From: Morganella morganii
GTDB taxonomy: Bacteria > Pseudomonadota > Gammaproteobacteria > Enterobacterales > Enterobacteriaceae
Reading direction: 5' to 3'
Assembly: GCF_019243775.1 (NCBI RefSeq)
Contig: NZ_CP069157.1
Span: 930,001 to 994,000 of the forward strand
Length of the DNA stretch: 64,000 nt
The position numbers and the translations under genes are program-made. The notes beneath the pieces are model-generated. The model was given only the letters and a program-made list of their open reading frames with translations. It was not told the origin of the DNA and made no database searches. Numbering within the stretch: position 1 is the first letter of the stretch; each line of letters starts with the position of its first letter. Of this stretch, positions 1 to 8,448 are shown one piece after another.

Positions 1-349
1 ATAATGAGATAAGCACAACAGCAGCATTTCAATATCAGGCTCGCAAATAATGATGCTTTTAATTTTCAGAACGATGACATTAAATGCTGACAAAGAAAGC
101 ATAACCGGATCAGCAGGATAAAGCTGCCGTATATATCACATTCACTGTAAACGGCAGAATACAGCGCCGGGGGATTACACGAATTGCACTGGTTTTTTAT
201 CTGACACAGGGATTTTTTACGCCGGAGGCTATCAGTCAGGGGAGTTTGTTTGCTAAAATTTGTCTCTTTCCTTTCCGATAATGACTAATATCTGCGGGAT
301 GCAGCCGGAAATATCCTGCTGCATCCTGCTCTTTTGAGTAAATGAGCTT
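1..349. other. Intergenic region upstream of rimO
   Basis: No convincing ORF lies here; the one short minus-strand frame reaching into rimO has no coding character. The stretch is AT-rich at the left and presumably holds the rimO promoter, but I cannot assign -35/-10 elements. Only weak Shine-Dalgarno-like sequence precedes the ATG at 350. Confidence 0.5.
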
Positions 350-1690
350 ATGTCGCAAAATACCAACACAGTGCCGAAAGTCGGTTTCGTTTCTTTAGGC
401 TGCCCGAAAAACCTGGTGGATTCCGAGCGGATTCTGACTGAACTGCGCACGGACGGCTATCAGGTTGTGCCAAGCTATGATGATGCCGATGTGGTGATCG
501 TCAATACCTGCGGTTTCATTGACAGTGCTGTGCAGGAATCCCTGGAAGCAATCGGCGAGGCACTGGCGGAAAACGGTAAAGTGATCGTGACCGGGTGTCT
601 GGGTGCGAAAGAAGACCAGATCCGTGAAGTGCACCCGAAGGTGCTGGAAATCACCGGTCCGCACAGTTATGAGCAGGTGCTGGCGAATGTCCGTAAATAT
701 GTGCCGAAACCGGCGCATGATCCGTTCACCAGCCTGGTACCGGAGCAGGGTGTGAAACTGACGCCGCGCCATTACGCGTATCTGAAAATTTCTGAAGGCT
801 GTAATCACCGCTGCACATTCTGCATTATTCCGTCCATGCGCGGCGATCTGGACAGCCGTCCTGTCGGTGAGGTGCTGAGTGAAGCGCAGCGCCTGGTTGA
901 AGCCGGTGTGAAAGAACTGCTGGTGATCTCCCAGGATACCTCTGCCTATGGCGCTGATATCAAACACCGCACCGGTTTCCGCGATGGTCTGCCGGTGAAA
1001 ACCAGCATGATCGGTCTGTGTGAGCAGTTATCCCAGCTCGGTGTGTGGGTGCGTCTGCATTACGTTTATCCGTATCCGCATGTGGATGATGTGATCCCGC
1101 TGATGGCAGAAGGCAAAATCCTGCCGTATCTGGATATCCCGTTACAGCACGCCAGCCCGCGTATTCTGAAACTGATGAAACGCCCGGGTGCCGTTGAGCG
1201 CACACTGGAGCGTATCAAACGCTGGCGTGAAATCTGCCCGGAACTGACACTGCGTTCCACCTTTATTGTCGGCTTCCCGGGTGAAACCGAAGAAGACTTT
1301 CAGATGCTGCTGGACTTCCTGACTGAAGCCCGTCTGGATCGCGTCGGCTGCTTTAAATACAGTCCGGTGGAAGGGGCACATGCCAACGAATTACCGGATC
1401 AGGTGCCGGAAGAGATCAAAGAAGAGCGCTATCACCGCTTTATGCAGTTACAGCAGCAGATCTCCGCAGAGCGTCTGGCTGAAAAAATCGGCCGCACACT
1501 GCCGGTGATCATTGATGAAGTTGATGAAGAAGAGGGCGCTGTCGGCCGCAGTATGGCGGATGCGCCGGAAATCGACGGTATGGTATATCTCAACGGTGAA
1601 TTTGATGTGCAGCCGGGGGATATTGTGATGGTGAATATTGAACATGCCGATGAGTATGATCTCTGGGGCAGCGTGGTGCGCGAAGCATGA
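350..1690 (+). CDS. rimO: Ribosomal protein S12 methylthiotransferase RimO
   Basis: A radical-SAM enzyme that adds a methylthio group to the beta-carbon of the conserved aspartate (Asp88 in E. coli) of ribosomal protein S12, acting in the cytoplasm. The 446 residues match E. coli RimO (441 aa) almost end to end. The N-terminal UPF0004 domain carries the three conserved cysteines C18, C54 and C83. The radical-SAM domain has the CNHRCTFC motif near residue 150, and a TRAM domain ends the protein. The last codons overlap the start of the SorC-type regulator by 4 bp (ATGA), so the two are probably translationally coupled. Confidence 0.97.
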   Translation: MSQNTNTVPKVGFVSLGCPKNLVDSERILTELRTDGYQVVPSYDDADVVIVNTCGFIDSAVQESLEAIGEALAENGKVIVTGCLGAKEDQIREVHPKVLEITGPHSYEQVLANVRKYVPKPAHDPFTSLVPEQGVKLTPRHYAYLKISEGCNHRCTFCIIPSMRGDLDSRPVGEVLSEAQRLVEAGVKELLVISQDTSAYGADIKHRTGFRDGLPVKTSMIGLCEQLSQLGVWVRLHYVYPYPHVDDVIPLMAEGKILPYLDIPLQHASPRILKLMKRPGAVERTLERIKRWREICPELTLRSTFIVGFPGETEEDFQMLLDFLTEARLDRVGCFKYSPVEGAHANELPDQVPEEIKEERYHRFMQLQQQISAERLAEKIGRTLPVIIDEVDEEEGAVGRSMADAPEIDGMVYLNGEFDVQPGDIVMVNIEHADEYDLWGSVVREA

Positions 1691-2673
1691 CAAACAGTGA
1701 CAACCGCCTGACCGGACGCCTGATGTTCGGTAATGACCCGGTTCTGCAGGCCGCATGGCTCTATTATCAGTCCGGTCTCAGTCAGACGGAGGTGGCTGAT
1801 GCGATGGGGATTTCCCGCGTGACCGTGGTGAAATACCTGCAGACGGCCCGGGAAAACGGTGTGGTGCATATCAGCCTGGATATGGCGCGTTACAGCCGCA
1901 TCGATATGGCGTTGTCACTGAAAAAAAAGTTCAATCTGACCAATGTGCTGGTGGTACCGGACAGCCCGGTTACGGAGGCGGCGGCAGATTCCGCCCGCTG
2001 CCGGGAAAACATGGCACAGGCGGCCGGGGTGTATCTCAGTCAGGTGATTGAGGACGGGGATGTGCTCGGCGTGGCCTGGGGACGGACAATTCACCATATG
2101 GCGAAGTGTCTGACACCAAAAGTCATCCGCAATATGACGGTATTACAGATGCTCGGTTCCGTGCCGTCGCAGCCGGATTTCACCACGGTGGAATCGTCCT
2201 CGCTGATTGCCGGAAAGTTCGGCGGTGAGTGTGCGTATCTGCATGTTCCCGCGATTGTCAGCTCTGCGGAGCTGGCAGATGCACTGCGCCGTGAGCCTAT
2301 CATTCAGGCAAACTTTGCTCAGCTGGATCGCTGCACCAAAGCACTGTTTGTGGCCGGAAATGTCACGGAAGAGAATCCGTTGATCCGTGCCGGCGTGATT
2401 ACGGCGGAGGAAATGACCGATTTCCGCCGCAAAGGGGCTGTCGGGGTTATTTGCGGACGTTTTTATGATCAGGCGGGTGAGCCGCTGGATACCCATACGG
2501 ATGCCCGCATCCTCGGTATCAGGCTGCCGCAGTTGCGGAATATCGCACGGCGGATTTTTATTGCCACCGGTGAACAAAATATCGCCGCCACCCGCGGGGC
2601 ACTGTATGGCGGATATGTTTCTGATTTGATTGTTGATCCGCTGATCGCAGCACATTTGCTGTCAGATAAATAA
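1687..2673 (+). CDS. SorC/DeoR-type sugar-binding transcriptional regulator
   Basis: A 328-residue regulator of the SorC family (relatives: LsrR, DeoR of Bacillus). An N-terminal helix-turn-helix lies around residues 30-55 ([20 protein letters not shown]). It is followed by a sugar-phosphate-binding effector domain of NagB/RpiA-like fold, including the segment [11 protein letters not shown]. Members normally sit next to the sugar catabolic operon they control, but none is present here. The start codon overlaps the rimO stop (ATGA), so it is expressed from the rimO transcript and ends at a clear terminator. The effector and targets cannot be read from the sequence. Confidence 0.85.
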   Translation: MTNSDNRLTGRLMFGNDPVLQAAWLYYQSGLSQTEVADAMGISRVTVVKYLQTARENGVVHISLDMARYSRIDMALSLKKKFNLTNVLVVPDSPVTEAAADSARCRENMAQAAGVYLSQVIEDGDVLGVAWGRTIHHMAKCLTPKVIRNMTVLQMLGSVPSQPDFTTVESSSLIAGKFGGECAYLHVPAIVSSAELADALRREPIIQANFAQLDRCTKALFVAGNVTEENPLIRAGVITAEEMTDFRRKGAVGVICGRFYDQAGEPLDTHTDARILGIRLPQLRNIARRIFIATGEQNIAATRGALYGGYVSDLIVDPLIAAHLLSDK

Positions 2674-2677
2674 GTGC

Positions 2678-2703
2678 AAAAACCGCCGGAAGGCGGTTTT
2701 TTT
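2678..2703 (+). terminator. Rho-independent terminator after the SorC-type regulator
   Basis: A short GC-rich stem (ACCGCC/GGCGGT) followed by a run of seven T begins 5 nt after the stop codon. It closes the rimO-regulator transcript. Confidence 0.9.
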
Positions 2704-2727
2704 ACATCAGAGCATCAATATCGCCGG

Positions 2728-3084
2728 TTACTGTTTTTCCGCTGCTGCTTTTTCTTCCGGTGTGCGGGTATCTCCCTTACCGTTGTTCAGCAACTGAATA
2801 GCACAGTCCATATATTTATCCGCACCGGCCTGAATCAGCTCGTGGTTAAATGCAACTGCGGGTGCACTGTCCTGCAATGCGGTCACATTGATATCACCGT
2901 TAAACTGCTTGTTTAAATCGACTTCGCCTTCAATCGAGACATAGTAAGCAATGCCGTCCGGCAGATAGCGTCCGCACTCTTCAATGCTTTTTTCGCTGAA
3001 TTGCGGGGATTTTTTTGTGGCGGCACATCCGGACAGGAGAAGAACGGCAGAAGCAAACGCAGCGTAACAAATGACTTTTTTCAT
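2728..3084 (-). CDS. Small lipoprotein of unknown function
   Basis: A predicted 118-residue lipoprotein. The ATG at 3084 is chosen because it begins a classic type II signal peptide (MKKVICYAAF, hydrophobic core, lipobox LLSG-C). An upstream in-frame ATG at 3141 would add 19 unrelated residues and run through the Fur-type box. The mature part is small and mixed in charge, with two further cysteines, and a charged tail rich in Glu, Ala and Lys. I do not recognise the family. A Fur-type palindrome about 45 bp upstream suggests iron control, so a role at the outer membrane in iron-limited cells is possible but unproven. Confidence 0.75.
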   Translation of the reverse strand: MKKVICYAAFASAVLLLSGCAATKKSPQFSEKSIEECGRYLPDGIAYYVSIEGEVDLNKQFNGDINVTALQDSAPAVAFNHELIQAGADKYMDCAIQLLNNGKGDTRTPEEKAAAEKQ

Positions 3085-3126
3085 AAAAACCTTAAATAAC
3101 AGATACATTAAGATTTTAATTATATT

Positions 3127-3145
3127 GCAAATGATTATCATTTAA
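3127..3145 (-). promoter_or_regulatory. Putative Fur box upstream of the lipoprotein
   Basis: The core AATGATTATCATT is a near-perfect dyad. Aligned to the 19-bp Fur consensus (GATAATGATAATCATTATC), I count 13 matches. It lies 43-61 bp upstream of the lipoprotein ATG, where a repressor site is expected. Confidence 0.65.
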
Positions 3146-3165
3146 AATAATTAATTACGTAAGGT

Positions 3166-3193
3166 GACAAAAAACGACGCATTGCGCCGTTTT
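3166..3193 (-). terminator. Terminator after the mtn operon
   Basis: Arms AAAACGACGC and GCGCCGTTTT pair with a single G-T wobble around a 3-nt loop. A T-run follows on the minus strand just past the aldolase stop. Confidence 0.75.
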
Positions 3194-3209
3194 CTGCCGC
3201 CGGTAATTA

Positions 3210-3857
3210 CTATTTTCCGGTTTTCAGTCCGTAGGTTTTGAATTTCCCCAGCACCCGCTGCATCTCCTCCGCACTCAGTACCGGTACATCCGGCGTGATG
3301 GCGCGGACTTTCAGATACAGCGCGGAGAGCACTTCAACCTCATGCGCCAGCCACAGCGCTTTTTCCAGGTTGACTTCCATCGCCAGCATGCCGTGATGCT
3401 GCATAATCAGAGCCTTACTGGTTTTAATCCCTTCCGCAATAATATCAGCCAGTTCGTGTGTGCCGAAGGTGGCATACGGCACACAGGGGATATGGTCGGT
3501 TCCGGTCACGGCGACCATATAATGGATGGCCGGAATGGATTCATTGAGAATGGATACCGCCGCTGTATTCAGAGCGTGATTATGGACCACCGCATTCAGC
3601 TCAGGACGCGCCTGATAGCAGCTCAGGTGAAAGTGCCATTCGCTCGACGGGATTTTATCCGCCTCTGCCTGGCCGGTACTGTCCATATACACAATGCTGT
3701 CCGGGGTCAGTTTTTCATAAGGCACGCCGCTCGGGGTGATCAGCATGCCGTCCTGCCAGCGGGCGCTGACATTACCGGACGTCCCCTGGTTGAGCCCGCT
3801 TGCGTTCATCTTCAGACAGGTATCGATAATCTGTTGTGCCAGTTCAGTACGGGTCAT
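3210..3857 (-). CDS. Class II aldolase, probable 5-(methylthio)ribulose/5-deoxyribulose-1-phosphate aldolase
   Basis: A 215-residue member of the zinc-dependent class II aldolase/adducin (FucA-like) family. The expected glutamate (SSEWHFH) and metal-binding histidines (VVHNHALNT, QHHGM) are visible. As the last gene of mtnK-mtnA-aldolase, it most likely splits 5-methylthioribulose-1-phosphate (or 5-deoxyribulose-1-phosphate) into dihydroxyacetone phosphate and an aldehyde. This is the 'DHAP shunt' described for Rhodospirillum and some E. coli, where the enzyme is called Ald2. I chose the ATG at 3857 because GAGG stands 7 nt upstream; a GTG at 3863 overlaps the mtnA stop. In the classical methionine salvage pathway MtnB would dehydrate the same substrate, so MtnB is the alternative. 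No mtnC, mtnD or mtnE is nearby, which favours the aldolase. Confidence 0.8.
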   Translation of the reverse strand: MTRTELAQQIIDTCLKMNASGLNQGTSGNVSARWQDGMLITPSGVPYEKLTPDSIVYMDSTGQAEADKIPSSEWHFHLSCYQARPELNAVVHNHALNTAAVSILNESIPAIHYMVAVTGTDHIPCVPYATFGTHELADIIAEGIKTSKALIMQHHGMLAMEVNLEKALWLAHEVEVLSALYLKVRAITPDVPVLSAEEMQRVLGKFKTYGLKTGK

Positions 3858-3859
3858 GA

Positions 3860-4969
3860 TCACACCTCATACTCAGACGGCCACATCTCCGGGAACATGC
3901 CTTTCAGCCCGGCCGGGGAGGCATCACAAATGCCGCGTTCGGTGATAAGCCCGGTGACATACTCCGCCGGAGTGACATCAAAGGCATAGTTACCGCAACG
4001 GGTGCCCGCAGGTGCAGTATTCACCCAGCTGCGGGTACCTTCCGGTGTGATGCCGAAAACATGTGACTGTTCCTCACCGGCACGCTGTTCAATCGGGATC
4101 TCTTTTACCCCGTCCCACACGGTAAAATCGAGGGTCGGTGACGGCAGCGCTACATAGAACGGCACATTGTTCGCTTTGGCCGCCAGTGCTTTCAGGTAAG
4201 TGCCGATTTTATTGCAGACATCCCCGCGAGCAGTGGTGCGGTCAGTGCCGACAATACACATATCCACTTCGCCGTGCTGCATCAGGTGCCCCCCAGCGTT
4301 ATCTGCAATCAGGGTATGCGGCACACCGTGCGAGCCCAGCTCAAAGGCAGTCAGTCCGCCCTGGTTGCGCGGACGGGTTTCATCCACCCAGACGTGAATA
4401 TTAATGCCTTCATCATAAGCCTGATAAATCGGTGACAGCGCGGTGCCCCAGTCAACGGTAGCCAGCCAGCCGGCATTACAATGGGTCAGGATATTCACCG
4501 GCTCACCCGGTTTTTTGCGGGCGGCGATGTCGCGGATAATTGTCAGGCCGTGTTCGCCGATGCGGTGACAAATTTCCGCATCTTCATCAGCGATTTCAGC
4601 GGCAATACGGTATGCGGCGTCACCGCGCTCAGCCGCAGGAAGTGGTGTCAGGGCACCGCAGATTCTGTCCAGCGCCCATTTCAGGTTGATCGCGGTCGGA
4701 CGGGTGGCAACCAGCACGTCATAAGCGTTTTTCAGGGCGGCATCACTGCTGTCACGGTGCATCGCCAGCGCCACGCCGTAAGCAGCCACAGCACCAATCA
4801 GCGGTGCGCCGCGTACCCACATATCTTTGATGGACGTTGCGGCTTCCTCCATCGTCGTCAGTGTGATGATACTGACTTCAAAAGGCAGTTTTGTCTGATC
4901 AAAAATACAGACATCAATACCATTATCTGCGGGCCAGACGGAACGGTAATGTTTTCCGTTAATTTTCAT
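3860..4969 (-). CDS. mtnA: S-methyl-5-thioribose-1-phosphate isomerase
   Basis: Isomerises 5-methylthioribose-1-phosphate to 5-methylthioribulose-1-phosphate and, in DHAP-shunt organisms, 5-deoxyribose-1-phosphate as well. The 369-residue protein is a full-length member of the eIF2B-like isomerase family. It has the catalytic cysteine in [19 protein letters not shown] and the aspartate motif [18 protein letters not shown]. The start at 4969 (MKINGKHYR) has a GAGG ribosome-binding site; an upstream in-frame codon at 5002 would overlap mtnK. The stop is fused to the following aldolase start region, indicating coupled translation. Confidence 0.93.
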   Translation of the reverse strand: MKINGKHYRSVWPADNGIDVCIFDQTKLPFEVSIITLTTMEEAATSIKDMWVRGAPLIGAVAAYGVALAMHRDSSDAALKNAYDVLVATRPTAINLKWALDRICGALTPLPAAERGDAAYRIAAEIADEDAEICHRIGEHGLTIIRDIAARKKPGEPVNILTHCNAGWLATVDWGTALSPIYQAYDEGINIHVWVDETRPRNQGGLTAFELGSHGVPHTLIADNAGGHLMQHGEVDMCIVGTDRTTARGDVCNKIGTYLKALAAKANNVPFYVALPSPTLDFTVWDGVKEIPIEQRAGEEQSHVFGITPEGTRSWVNTAPAGTRCGNYAFDVTPAEYVTGLITERGICDASPAGLKGMFPEMWPSEYEV

Positions 4970-4995
4970 TATATAACCTCGTGTGCAGGTGACGC

Positions 4996-6261
4996 TTAAC
5001 AATAAGAAAGAAAGGCTTCGACATCGGTAAAGCTGTGATAATGGCGCGCGTTGACAATCAGCTCCCGCGCCAGTTTCAGGGCTTTGCGCTCAAGTACCGC
5101 GCGTTTGTCCGCATCAGCAATGGTTTTGAAATCAGCAACTCCGGCAAACCCGAGCAGGCGGCGGTTGATTTCCAGCCCGGCATTGACCAGCGTGTCCTGA
5201 AACAGTTCTTCGAAGAAGCTGTCCTGAGCGGCTTTCAGGAATTTGTCATCAAACAGGCCGTCCTGGTACAGCTCACGCGGCCAGGCATCGCCCTGTGATT
5301 TTTCGGCCCACAGGCGGCGGAATTCAGTCTCAAACGTATTCCAGGTCTGGCTTATCTGCGATAACAGCCATTGCTGATAGCGCACGGTCTCTTCCTCTGT
5401 CTTCCGGTGTCCGGGCTGAGAAAACCAGGCCATATATAAGTTACCGGCATAGTTGCCGGTATCAAACGCCATCGGCCCCATAAAACTGAATTCAGGATCA
5501 ATAACCTGAACAGAGTCAGTGCCAATCATGACGGATCCAGAGTGCAAATCTCCGTGCAGCAGCGCCTGTGACTGTGTCATAAATTTGTACTTATAGCGCA
5601 TCGCGACCTGCACCATTTCTCTGTCCAGCATCACGGCATTTGCATCGCGGTCAAGCTGCGGAGAGGTGTGATTATTGCGCGGCGCCGGGAAGTAAGGTTC
5701 GGTAAAAATCAGATCTTCGGTGATTTTGCATAATTCATGGTTAGCGGAGAACTGTGCGGTCAGGGCTTTTTTCTCCTGTGCCGCCATGCCGATATCCGAG
5801 GTATGGAACAGAGTTTGCGCCATAAACAGGCCGATTTTCTCCGCCAGCTGAGGGACATATTCTCCTGCAATCAGTGCTTTACGCAGAATGATATGGTCAG
5901 CGAGGTATTCCATGGCAAACAGCGCCATGGCTTCGTCATAGAAATAGACATCCGGCACACTGTCAGGCGCGAAGCGCTTTTCCTGTGATAACGCATGGTA
6001 TTCGAAATAATTACGCTGCAAAGAGAGTTTCCAGGATTCACCGGCCGCACGGACATACGGCAGTGATTGCTTGACCACCAGAGTCCGCTCACTGCCTCTG
6101 ACAATAAACACCAGATTGAGATTACCGTCACCGACTTCCTCTGTCTGCCAGGATTCCGGCGTGCCGCCTGGTAAAATGTCATCCGGTAAATGTGCGGACA
6201 GGTAAGCGGGAAGGGTGCCACAGGTTAGCGGGGTATATCCGGCAGGGGTTTTTTGCGTCAT
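4996..6261 (-). CDS. mtnK: S-methyl-5-thioribose kinase
   Basis: Phosphorylates 5-methylthioribose (and probably 5-deoxyribose) on C1, the entry step for the sugar released from methylthioadenosine or 5'-deoxyadenosine. The 421-residue protein shows the aminoglycoside-phosphotransferase-like kinase fold. The ATP-binding segment [11 protein letters not shown] lies at about 45-55, the catalytic loop is [11 protein letters not shown], and the metal-binding segment is [13 protein letters not shown]. First gene of the mtnK-mtnA-aldolase operon; 26 nt separate it from mtnA. GAGG lies upstream of the ATG, and a promoter with CRP-type and palindromic sites precedes it. Confidence 0.94.
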   Translation of the reverse strand: MTQKTPAGYTPLTCGTLPAYLSAHLPDDILPGGTPESWQTEEVGDGNLNLVFIVRGSERTLVVKQSLPYVRAAGESWKLSLQRNYFEYHALSQEKRFAPDSVPDVYFYDEAMALFAMEYLADHIILRKALIAGEYVPQLAEKIGLFMAQTLFHTSDIGMAAQEKKALTAQFSANHELCKITEDLIFTEPYFPAPRNNHTSPQLDRDANAVMLDREMVQVAMRYKYKFMTQSQALLHGDLHSGSVMIGTDSVQVIDPEFSFMGPMAFDTGNYAGNLYMAWFSQPGHRKTEEETVRYQQWLLSQISQTWNTFETEFRRLWAEKSQGDAWPRELYQDGLFDDKFLKAAQDSFFEELFQDTLVNAGLEINRRLLGFAGVADFKTIADADKRAVLERKALKLARELIVNARHYHSFTDVEAFLSYC

Positions 6262-6291
6262 AAGATAACCTCAGAAACAGAGATAAATGGC

Positions 6292-6345
6292 TACATATGT
6301 AAATTATAACTATACATATGTATTTTTTCTGTGATGCAACTAACA
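6292..6345 (-). promoter_or_regulatory. Predicted mtnKA-aldolase promoter: CRP site, -10 and twin palindromes
   Basis: Reading toward mtnK, a CRP-like site (TGTGA-N6-TAACA, 6330-6345) precedes a perfect -10 TATAAT (complement of 6303-6308). The CRP centre falls exactly 41.5 bp upstream of the start point this -10 predicts (about 6296), the class II spacing, and no good -35 is present. Two identical 10-bp palindromes TACATATGTA (6292-6301 and 6313-6322, centres 21 bp apart) bracket the -10. A bound repressor there would block RNA polymerase. Site identities are inferred from pattern only. Confidence 0.65.
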
Positions 6346-6750
6346 CATAGCCGGAAATAGCCTTTCTTAAGCAGGTGATAAGGAAGTAATATAAATATTT
6401 CTTAAGTATTTTCACGCAATTATTTTTATGAAATACCGGGGTATATTATTAACCGATATTCAGTGAACGGTATTTTTCAGAAATACGTTTAATCTTATTA
6501 AGATTCTATTTTGATATTAATTGTGATCGGGTAGGTATTATTACATTAAACAGACGTATTGATATTGCAAAGAATACACCTATAAGGTTAAATCCCGATT
6601 ACTAAGACTGAAGATGCCGGTTATTCATGACTGTTGATTTTTATTTTTTAAATTTCATGTTGTTATGAGGTTATTGAGCCGCTGATAAGTAAGCGGATGG
6701 CAGACTCTGAAAAACAGAATTTTTTGTTATCACGTTGTCAATATAAGTGA
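6346..6750. other. AT-rich intergenic region between mtnK and the MrpJ-like gene
   Basis: About 400 bp of AT-rich sequence with no ORF of coding character. It presumably contains the promoter of the downstream regulator. I see no RNA gene or repeat that I can support. Confidence 0.5.
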
Positions 6751-6981
6751 ATGAGAATCTTATGGAGACAGGAATCTATATATCCCTGTGTCGGAACACG
6801 GATTAAAGAAAAGCGAAAATACTTAGGATTAAGTATCGTCCGGTTAGCGGAAGACATGGGAATAACGCAGCAGCAATTTAACCGTTATGAACGGGGAATA
6901 AGCCGGATTAGTATACATTATCTGATGTATCTGGCAGAAATGTTCCATGTTCCGGTGGATTACTTTTTCGATCAGGAATAG
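6751..6981 (+). CDS. XRE-type HTH regulator resembling the MrpJ fimbrial-regulator family
   Basis: A 76-residue protein that is almost entirely one Cro/CI-type helix-turn-helix. Its recognition-helix region, GITQQQFNRYERG, closely resembles the SQQQxSRYERG signature of MrpJ-type regulators in Proteus and relatives, which switch between fimbriae and motility. MrpJ proteins are usually about 100 residues and are encoded at the end of fimbrial operons. This one is shorter and no fimbrial gene is nearby, so it is an orphan. The ATG at 6751 lacks a strong ribosome-binding site and the start is somewhat uncertain. It precedes the glycosyltransferase gene by 117 bp. Confidence 0.7.
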   Translation: MRILWRQESIYPCVGTRIKEKRKYLGLSIVRLAEDMGITQQQFNRYERGISRISIHYLMYLAEMFHVPVDYFFDQE

Positions 6982-7098
6982 TTTATCCCCGCTAAGTAGT
7001 GACACCGTACCACCTGTATGTGAGAATAGCCGGCAATTAACATCGCACTGGTTGCTAATTGCCGGTCGGTCATTTGTGGTAATAGGGTCACAGGTATA

Positions 7099-7947
7099 AT
7101 GTCACGCGAATTCTTCCGAAAAGTTGCGGATAAGCAACATATAAAACTTACTTACATCACTCATTTCTATTGTAATCAGCAAGATATTTCTGAAGTTATC
7201 AATTTGCTTCGTGAATATGAAAGCATGCCAGCATCCGTGCTGGACTATGTTCAGTTTGTCATTGTTGATGACTGCTCCCCGCTTGAGTATGAAATTCCTG
7301 AATTTGATTTAAATCTGACATGGCTGCGGATCACAACCGATATTCCGTGGAACCAGGGTGGTTCCCGTAATCTGGGGGTGACCTATGCGGCGTCAGACAA
7401 AATTCTGATGACCGACCTGGATCATGTCCTGCCGGTTTCGACGTTTACTTATCTGATTAATGCGGCAAACCCGGGCCGGACATTCTATAAACTCTACCGC
7501 CGGGGTGAGCAGGGGAATCTCCGTAAAGGGCATTCCAATCTGTTCTTTATGTCCCGCGCCCGCTTCTTCCGTTTTTACGGTTATGATGAAGAGTTTTGCG
7601 GCCATTACGGCGCGGAAGATTACCGTTTTGTGAAACTGCAGAAATATCACGGCTCCCGTCAGCGCTACCTGCCGAAATCGGTGTATGCCACAGAGCGGAT
7701 TGTGGATCGTGATAAGTCTTATCATACGCTGGACAGAAGTCTGGAATACAACACGCCGGTTGATAAACGCAAGCATGAGGAAGTCTGCACGTATGGTGCG
7801 GAATCCGGTCATTCCCGGCTGTTCCTGGATTTTGAATGGAAAATTCTGCGGTCGGTCTGCCGTACATCGCCGGTAGTCCGGGAGAAAAATCCGGGCTGGA
7901 AAGCCCGCTGGTGGCTGCGCTGGTTATTTGCGCCGCTGGCAAAATAA
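7099..7947 (+). CDS. Family 2 (GT-A) glycosyltransferase
   Basis: A 282-residue GT-A fold glycosyltransferase. The N-terminal half has the nucleotide-sugar region with FVIVDDCSP (about residues 53-61) and the metal-binding DxD-type motif TDLDHVLP. The later segment GYDEEFCGHYGAEDYRF is the GWGxED-like motif of the galactosyltransferase C-terminal (Glyco_transf_7C) type, which holds the catalytic acid. There is no membrane segment, so it probably acts on the cytoplasmic face, perhaps in lipopolysaccharide or capsule synthesis. It stands alone with its own terminator, and donor and acceptor cannot be told. Confidence 0.8.
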   Translation: MSREFFRKVADKQHIKLTYITHFYCNQQDISEVINLLREYESMPASVLDYVQFVIVDDCSPLEYEIPEFDLNLTWLRITTDIPWNQGGSRNLGVTYAASDKILMTDLDHVLPVSTFTYLINAANPGRTFYKLYRRGEQGNLRKGHSNLFFMSRARFFRFYGYDEEFCGHYGAEDYRFVKLQKYHGSRQRYLPKSVYATERIVDRDKSYHTLDRSLEYNTPVDKRKHEEVCTYGAESGHSRLFLDFEWKILRSVCRTSPVVREKNPGWKARWWLRWLFAPLAK

Positions 7948-7956
7948 AGCAGCATA

Positions 7957-7984
7957 AAAAAAGCGCCCATCGGGCGCTTCTTTG
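7957..7984. terminator. Bidirectional terminator between glycosyltransferase and peptide gene 1
   Basis: The hairpin GCGCCC-ATC-GGGCGC is flanked by A-runs on the left and T-rich sequence on the right. It can end the plus-strand glycosyltransferase and the minus-strand 25-codon gene. Confidence 0.85.
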
Positions 7985-7999
7985 TATCTGTCTGATTTA

Positions 8000-8077
8000 T
8001 CAGAATGCTTTGCTGTTTTTAGCAATAATAGCAGCAGCACGGGTCAGATAAGAAAAGAAAGTTTTGATGCTTTTCAT
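8000..8077 (-). CDS. 25-residue cationic peptide, copy 1
   Basis: An ORF of 25 codons beginning MKSIKTFFSYLTR and ending NSKAF. A purine-rich site (CAGGAG) stands about 7 nt upstream. The peptide is strongly basic (four Lys, one Arg, no acidic residue) with an alternating hydrophobic pattern and a run AAAIIA, so it could form an amphipathic or membrane-associated helix. It differs from copy 2 at only two residues (Tyr versus Asn at 10, Asn versus Tyr at 21). It has its own promoter and terminator. I do not recognise the family; possibilities include a small membrane protein, a type I toxin-like peptide or a secreted peptide. Confidence 0.75.
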   Translation of the reverse strand: MKSIKTFFSYLTRAAAIIAKNSKAF

Positions 8078-8131
8078 AATAAACTCCTGCTTTTGAGTAA
8101 GTGATTAAGCCTGTTTGGCTTTGATGGCGCT

Positions 8132-8159
8132 ACTATACCATTTTTGTGATGAATGTCAA
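8132..8159 (-). promoter_or_regulatory. Sigma-70 promoter of peptide gene 1
   Basis: On the minus strand a perfect -35 TTGACA (8154-8159) is followed after 16 bp by TATAGT (8132-8137). The predicted leader to the ATG at 8077 is about 45-50 nt. Confidence 0.8.
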
Positions 8160-8240
8160 ATTTTATATAAACTTTATTTTAAGATATTAAAATTGTCTTT
8201 AACTACGGCAGGACTCACAATAACCGGTGATCTGCAGATC

Positions 8241-8272
8241 AAAAAAAAGCGCCCATCGGGCGCTTTTTTTGT
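8241..8272. terminator. Terminator of peptide gene 2
   Basis: The same GCGCCC-ATC-GGGCGC hairpin as for copy 1, here flanked by eight A on one side and seven T on the other, so it can work in both directions. A perfect 14-bp palindrome TGATCTGCAGATCA (8228-8241) abuts it. Confidence 0.85.
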
Positions 8273-8288
8273 ATCTGTCTGATTTTAA

Positions 8289-8366
8289 TCAGAATGCTTT
8301 GCTGTATTTTGCAATGATAGCAGCAGCACGGGTCAGATTGGAAAAGAAAGTTTTGATGCTTTTCAT
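8289..8366 (-). CDS. 25-residue cationic peptide, copy 2
   Basis: The second copy of the duplicated peptide gene, 25 codons beginning MKSIKTFFSNLTR and ending YSKAF. Nucleotide changes relative to copy 1 are few and partly silent, and the reading frame, length and ribosome-binding site are preserved. This is the main evidence that these tiny frames are translated. As with copy 1, the function is unknown. Confidence 0.75.
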   Translation of the reverse strand: MKSIKTFFSNLTRAAAIIAKYSKAF

Positions 8367-8420
8367 AATGAACTCCTGCTTTTGAATTAGGTTGGTAAGC
8401 TGTTTTGCTTCGATGGATGT

Positions 8421-8448
8421 ATCATAGCATTTATGTGATGTTCGTCAA
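8421..8448 (-). promoter_or_regulatory. Sigma-70 promoter of peptide gene 2
   Basis: The minus strand shows TTGACG (8443-8448), a 16-bp spacer, then TATGAT (8421-8426). It is the same architecture as copy 1, shifted by 289 bp. Confidence 0.8.
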
